Below, one piece after another: positions 62,604-64,000 of a stretch of 64,000 nucleotides of DNA. This DNA comes from Duganella rivi (lineage in GTDB: Bacteria > Pseudomonadota > Gammaproteobacteria > Burkholderiales > Burkholderiaceae_D). The notes under the pieces are model-generated. The model was not told the DNA's origin. It was given only the letters and a program-made list of their open reading frames with translations, and did no database searches. The stretch lies in assembly GCF_009857435.1 (NCBI RefSeq), contig NZ_WWCK01000008.1, positions 278,001 through 342,000 of the forward strand, read 5' to 3'. The position numbers and the translations under genes were made by a program. Every line of letters begins with the position of its first letter. Within the stretch, counting starts at the first letter, position 1.

Positions 62604-62825
62604 CGCGCACAGCGGAATCGCGAGGGCGCTGACGTAACTGCCAAAGCCGTTGAGGATGGCTGCTGACCAATAGCGGCGGAAATCGCCGTTGCGAAGAAGC
62701 TCGTCGCTGCGAAGGAAGTTAAAAATGGGACACTCATCAGTGCTAATTGCCGAATTTCAATCATACCAGCGCCGGGGATAGACGCTACAATCGATTAGTC
62801 ATATTCCACATTGGAGGAGCAACCC

Positions 62826-63602
62826 ATGCAGTACCAAGACCTGATCGTAGAAGTGCACGACAAAGTAGCCCTGATCCGTCTGAACCGTCCGAAGGCGCTG
62901 AATGCGCTGAACGACAATATGATGAACGAGCTGGGTGAGGCCTTATATAAGTTCGACGCCGACCCGGCCATCGGCTGCATCGTGCTGACCGGCAGCGAGA
63001 AAGCCTTTGCCGCCGGCGCCGATATCGCGGCCATGGTGGACTACAGCTATCCAGATACCTATCGCGACAACTACATCGGCCGCAACTGGGAGCACATCCT
63101 GCGCGTGCGCAAGCCGGTGATCGGCGCCGTGGCCGGCTTTGCGCTGGGCGGCGGCTGCGAACTGGCCATGATGTGCGACTTCCTGGTCGCGGCGGACAGC
63201 GCCAAGTTCGGCCAGCCGGAAATCAAGGTCGGCGTGGTGCCGGGCGCAGGCGGTACGCAGCGCCTGCCGCGCGCGATTGGTAAAGCCAAGGCCATGGACA
63301 TGCTGCTGACCGCGCGCACCATTGATGCGGCAGAGGCCGAGCGCATCGGCCTGGTGTCGCGCGTGATCCCGGCGGATAAGCTGATCGAGGAAGTGCTGGC
63401 GATTGCCAAGCAGATCTCCTCGATGTCGACTTCGGTGGCGATGCAGATTAAAGACTCGGTCAACCGCGCCTTTGAAACCACGCTGTCGGAAGGCGTTACT
63501 TATGAGCGTCGTTTGTTCCAGGCTGCGTTCGGCACGCCTGCCCAGAAAGAAGGCATGCAAGCATTCCTGGAAAAGCGCTTGCCAAACTTCGAAGGTCTTT
63601 GA
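62826..63602 (+). CDS. Enoyl-CoA hydratase
   Basis: A 258-residue crotonase-fold enzyme, the usual family length, that hydrates enoyl-CoA in beta-oxidation. The start follows GGAGGAG at 62812-62818. The oxyanion hole is formed near AFAAGADIAAM and GFALGGGCELAMMCD, and the catalytic Glu pair lies in GGGCELAM and GQPEIKVGVVPGAGG. It stands alone, with no other beta-oxidation genes near it, and ends 64 bp before the rRNA promoter. Confidence 0.95.
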   Translation: MQYQDLIVEVHDKVALIRLNRPKALNALNDNMMNELGEALYKFDADPAIGCIVLTGSEKAFAAGADIAAMVDYSYPDTYRDNYIGRNWEHILRVRKPVIGAVAGFALGGGCELAMMCDFLVAADSAKFGQPEIKVGVVPGAGGTQRLPRAIGKAKAMDMLLTARTIDAAEAERIGLVSRVIPADKLIEEVLAIAKQISSMSTSVAMQIKDSVNRAFETTLSEGVTYERRLFQAAFGTPAQKEGMQAFLEKRLPNFEGL

Positions 63603-63666
63603 TATGATTCTGTCCCTCGCAAGACAACGCAGACGCTGCAAAGCGGAAACGAAGAAAAGCGAGGGG

Positions 63667-63695
63667 TTGACGAGATGTACGAAACACTTCATAAT
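63667..63695 (+). promoter_or_regulatory. rRNA operon promoter
   Basis: TTGACG (63667-63672) and CATAAT (63690-63695) are separated by exactly 17 bp. The expected start point is near 63702, giving a leader of about 185 bases before 16S rRNA. Confidence 0.75.
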
Positions 63696-63739
63696 CTCAT
63701 CTCTCTGCTGCGAACAAAACGCTTCGCAGTGCAAGACAA

Positions 63740-63751
63740 GATCTTTAAAAA
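63740..63751 (+). promoter_or_regulatory. boxA-like antitermination site in the rRNA leader
   Basis: GATCTTTAAAAA resembles the boxA core TGCTCTTTAA that recruits NusB/S10 on rRNA transcripts. It lies about 40 bases into the predicted leader, followed by the GATAAGTGTGGG segment found in related rRNA leaders. Confidence 0.6.
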
Positions 63752-63858
63752 TCAACAGTCGATAAGTGTGGGCATTTGGTGCTGCAACAAAAAAGCATTA
63801 AATGCTCAACAAGAAATAATACAGTAGTAATACTGTCAGTATTTTGAGTGAGCGAACC

Positions 63859-63876
63859 ATCTCGGTAAAACGAGAT
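63859..63876 (+). other. Small hairpin in the rRNA leader
   Basis: ATCTCG-GTAAAA-CGAGAT forms a perfect 6-bp stem ending 12 bp before the 16S 5' end. It may be part of leader folding or processing. Confidence 0.5.
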
Positions 63877-63888
63877 AAAACAGAGATT

Positions 63889-64000
63889 AAACTAAAGAGT
63901 TTGATCCTGGCTCAGATTGAACGCTGGCGGCATGCCTTACACATGCAAGTCGAACGGCAGCACGGAGCTTGCTCTGGTGGCGAGTGGCGAACGGGTGAGT
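63889..64000 (+). rRNA. 16S ribosomal RNA, 5' part
   Basis: The first 112 bases, cut by the window end. AGAGTTTGATCCTGGCTCAG (63896-63915) is the universal 5' primer site, aligned to E. coli position 8, so position 1 falls at 63889. The following bases match betaproteobacterial 16S (ATTGAACGCTGGCGGCATGC). Confidence 0.97.

Overview
The window looks like a chromosomal segment of a GC-rich betaproteobacterium, most likely Oxalobacteraceae (Massilia/Duganella/Janthinobacterium-like). The basis is the PEP-CTERM exoprotein, the rpe-gph-trpEGDC gene order, a complete ccmA-I operon, the 16S rRNA 5' end and the codon usage. This genus-level placement is inference. I see no prophage, insertion sequence, integron or CRISPR array; almost all of the window is coding.

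Layout. 1-3.9 kb: a PEP-CTERM protein and a large secreted subtilase. 4-5.6 kb (minus): a small lipoprotein and a 389-aa protein with RelA/SpoT-synthetase-like motifs. 5.7-10.7 kb: a glycosyltransferase/membrane protein pair, a GntP-type permease and an Fpg/Nei-type DNA glycosylase. 10.8-19.3 kb: an M28 peptidase followed by ccmABCDEFGHI (cytochrome c maturation). 19.4-33.2 kb: a seven-gene, tightly coupled multiheme cytochrome operon. 33.3-38.3 kb: a MarR-controlled FUSC/DUF1656/HlyD/NodT efflux operon. 38.4-44.3 kb: a DUF2058 protein, an M28 peptidase, a branched-chain amino acid binding protein, an orphan ParA and a DUF4214 protein. 44.5-53 kb: tRNA-Phe, a UbiH-like hydroxylase, DsbC, a two-subunit molybdenum hydroxylase with a MocA-like protein, an M61 peptidase and a diguanylate cyclase. 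53-59.2 kb (minus): rpe-gph-trpL-trpE-trpG-trpD-lysE-trpC. 59.3-64 kb: apaG, a 27-aa membrane peptide, mltA, a universal stress protein, an MFS transporter, an enoyl-CoA hydratase, then an rRNA promoter and the first 112 bases of 16S rRNA.

The most interesting region is 19.4-33.2 kb. In order it encodes: a membrane protein with two HX13H helices (two b-hemes predicted); a membrane-anchored decaheme c-type cytochrome; a lipoprotein with two HbpS/GlcG domains; an SH3b/outer-membrane beta-barrel protein; a 1253-aa decaheme cytochrome with a C-terminal beta-propeller; a pentaheme c554-like cytochrome; and an 808-aa cytoplasmic FAD - cNMP - cNMP - 4x[4Fe-4S] fusion. Together they would carry about 25 c-hemes and could form a complete route from a cytoplasmic flavin/Fe-S protein across both membranes. 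The ccm operon that attaches c-hemes lies directly upstream. I do not recognise this as a named system.

Other notable points are a well-formed trp attenuator (leader peptide with four Trp codons), a LysE exporter inside the trp operon, a 30-bp perfect palindrome inside the signal-peptide region of the HbpS-like lipoprotein, a RelA/SpoT-like protein with altered active-site residues, and a possible frameshift at the start of the MFS gene.
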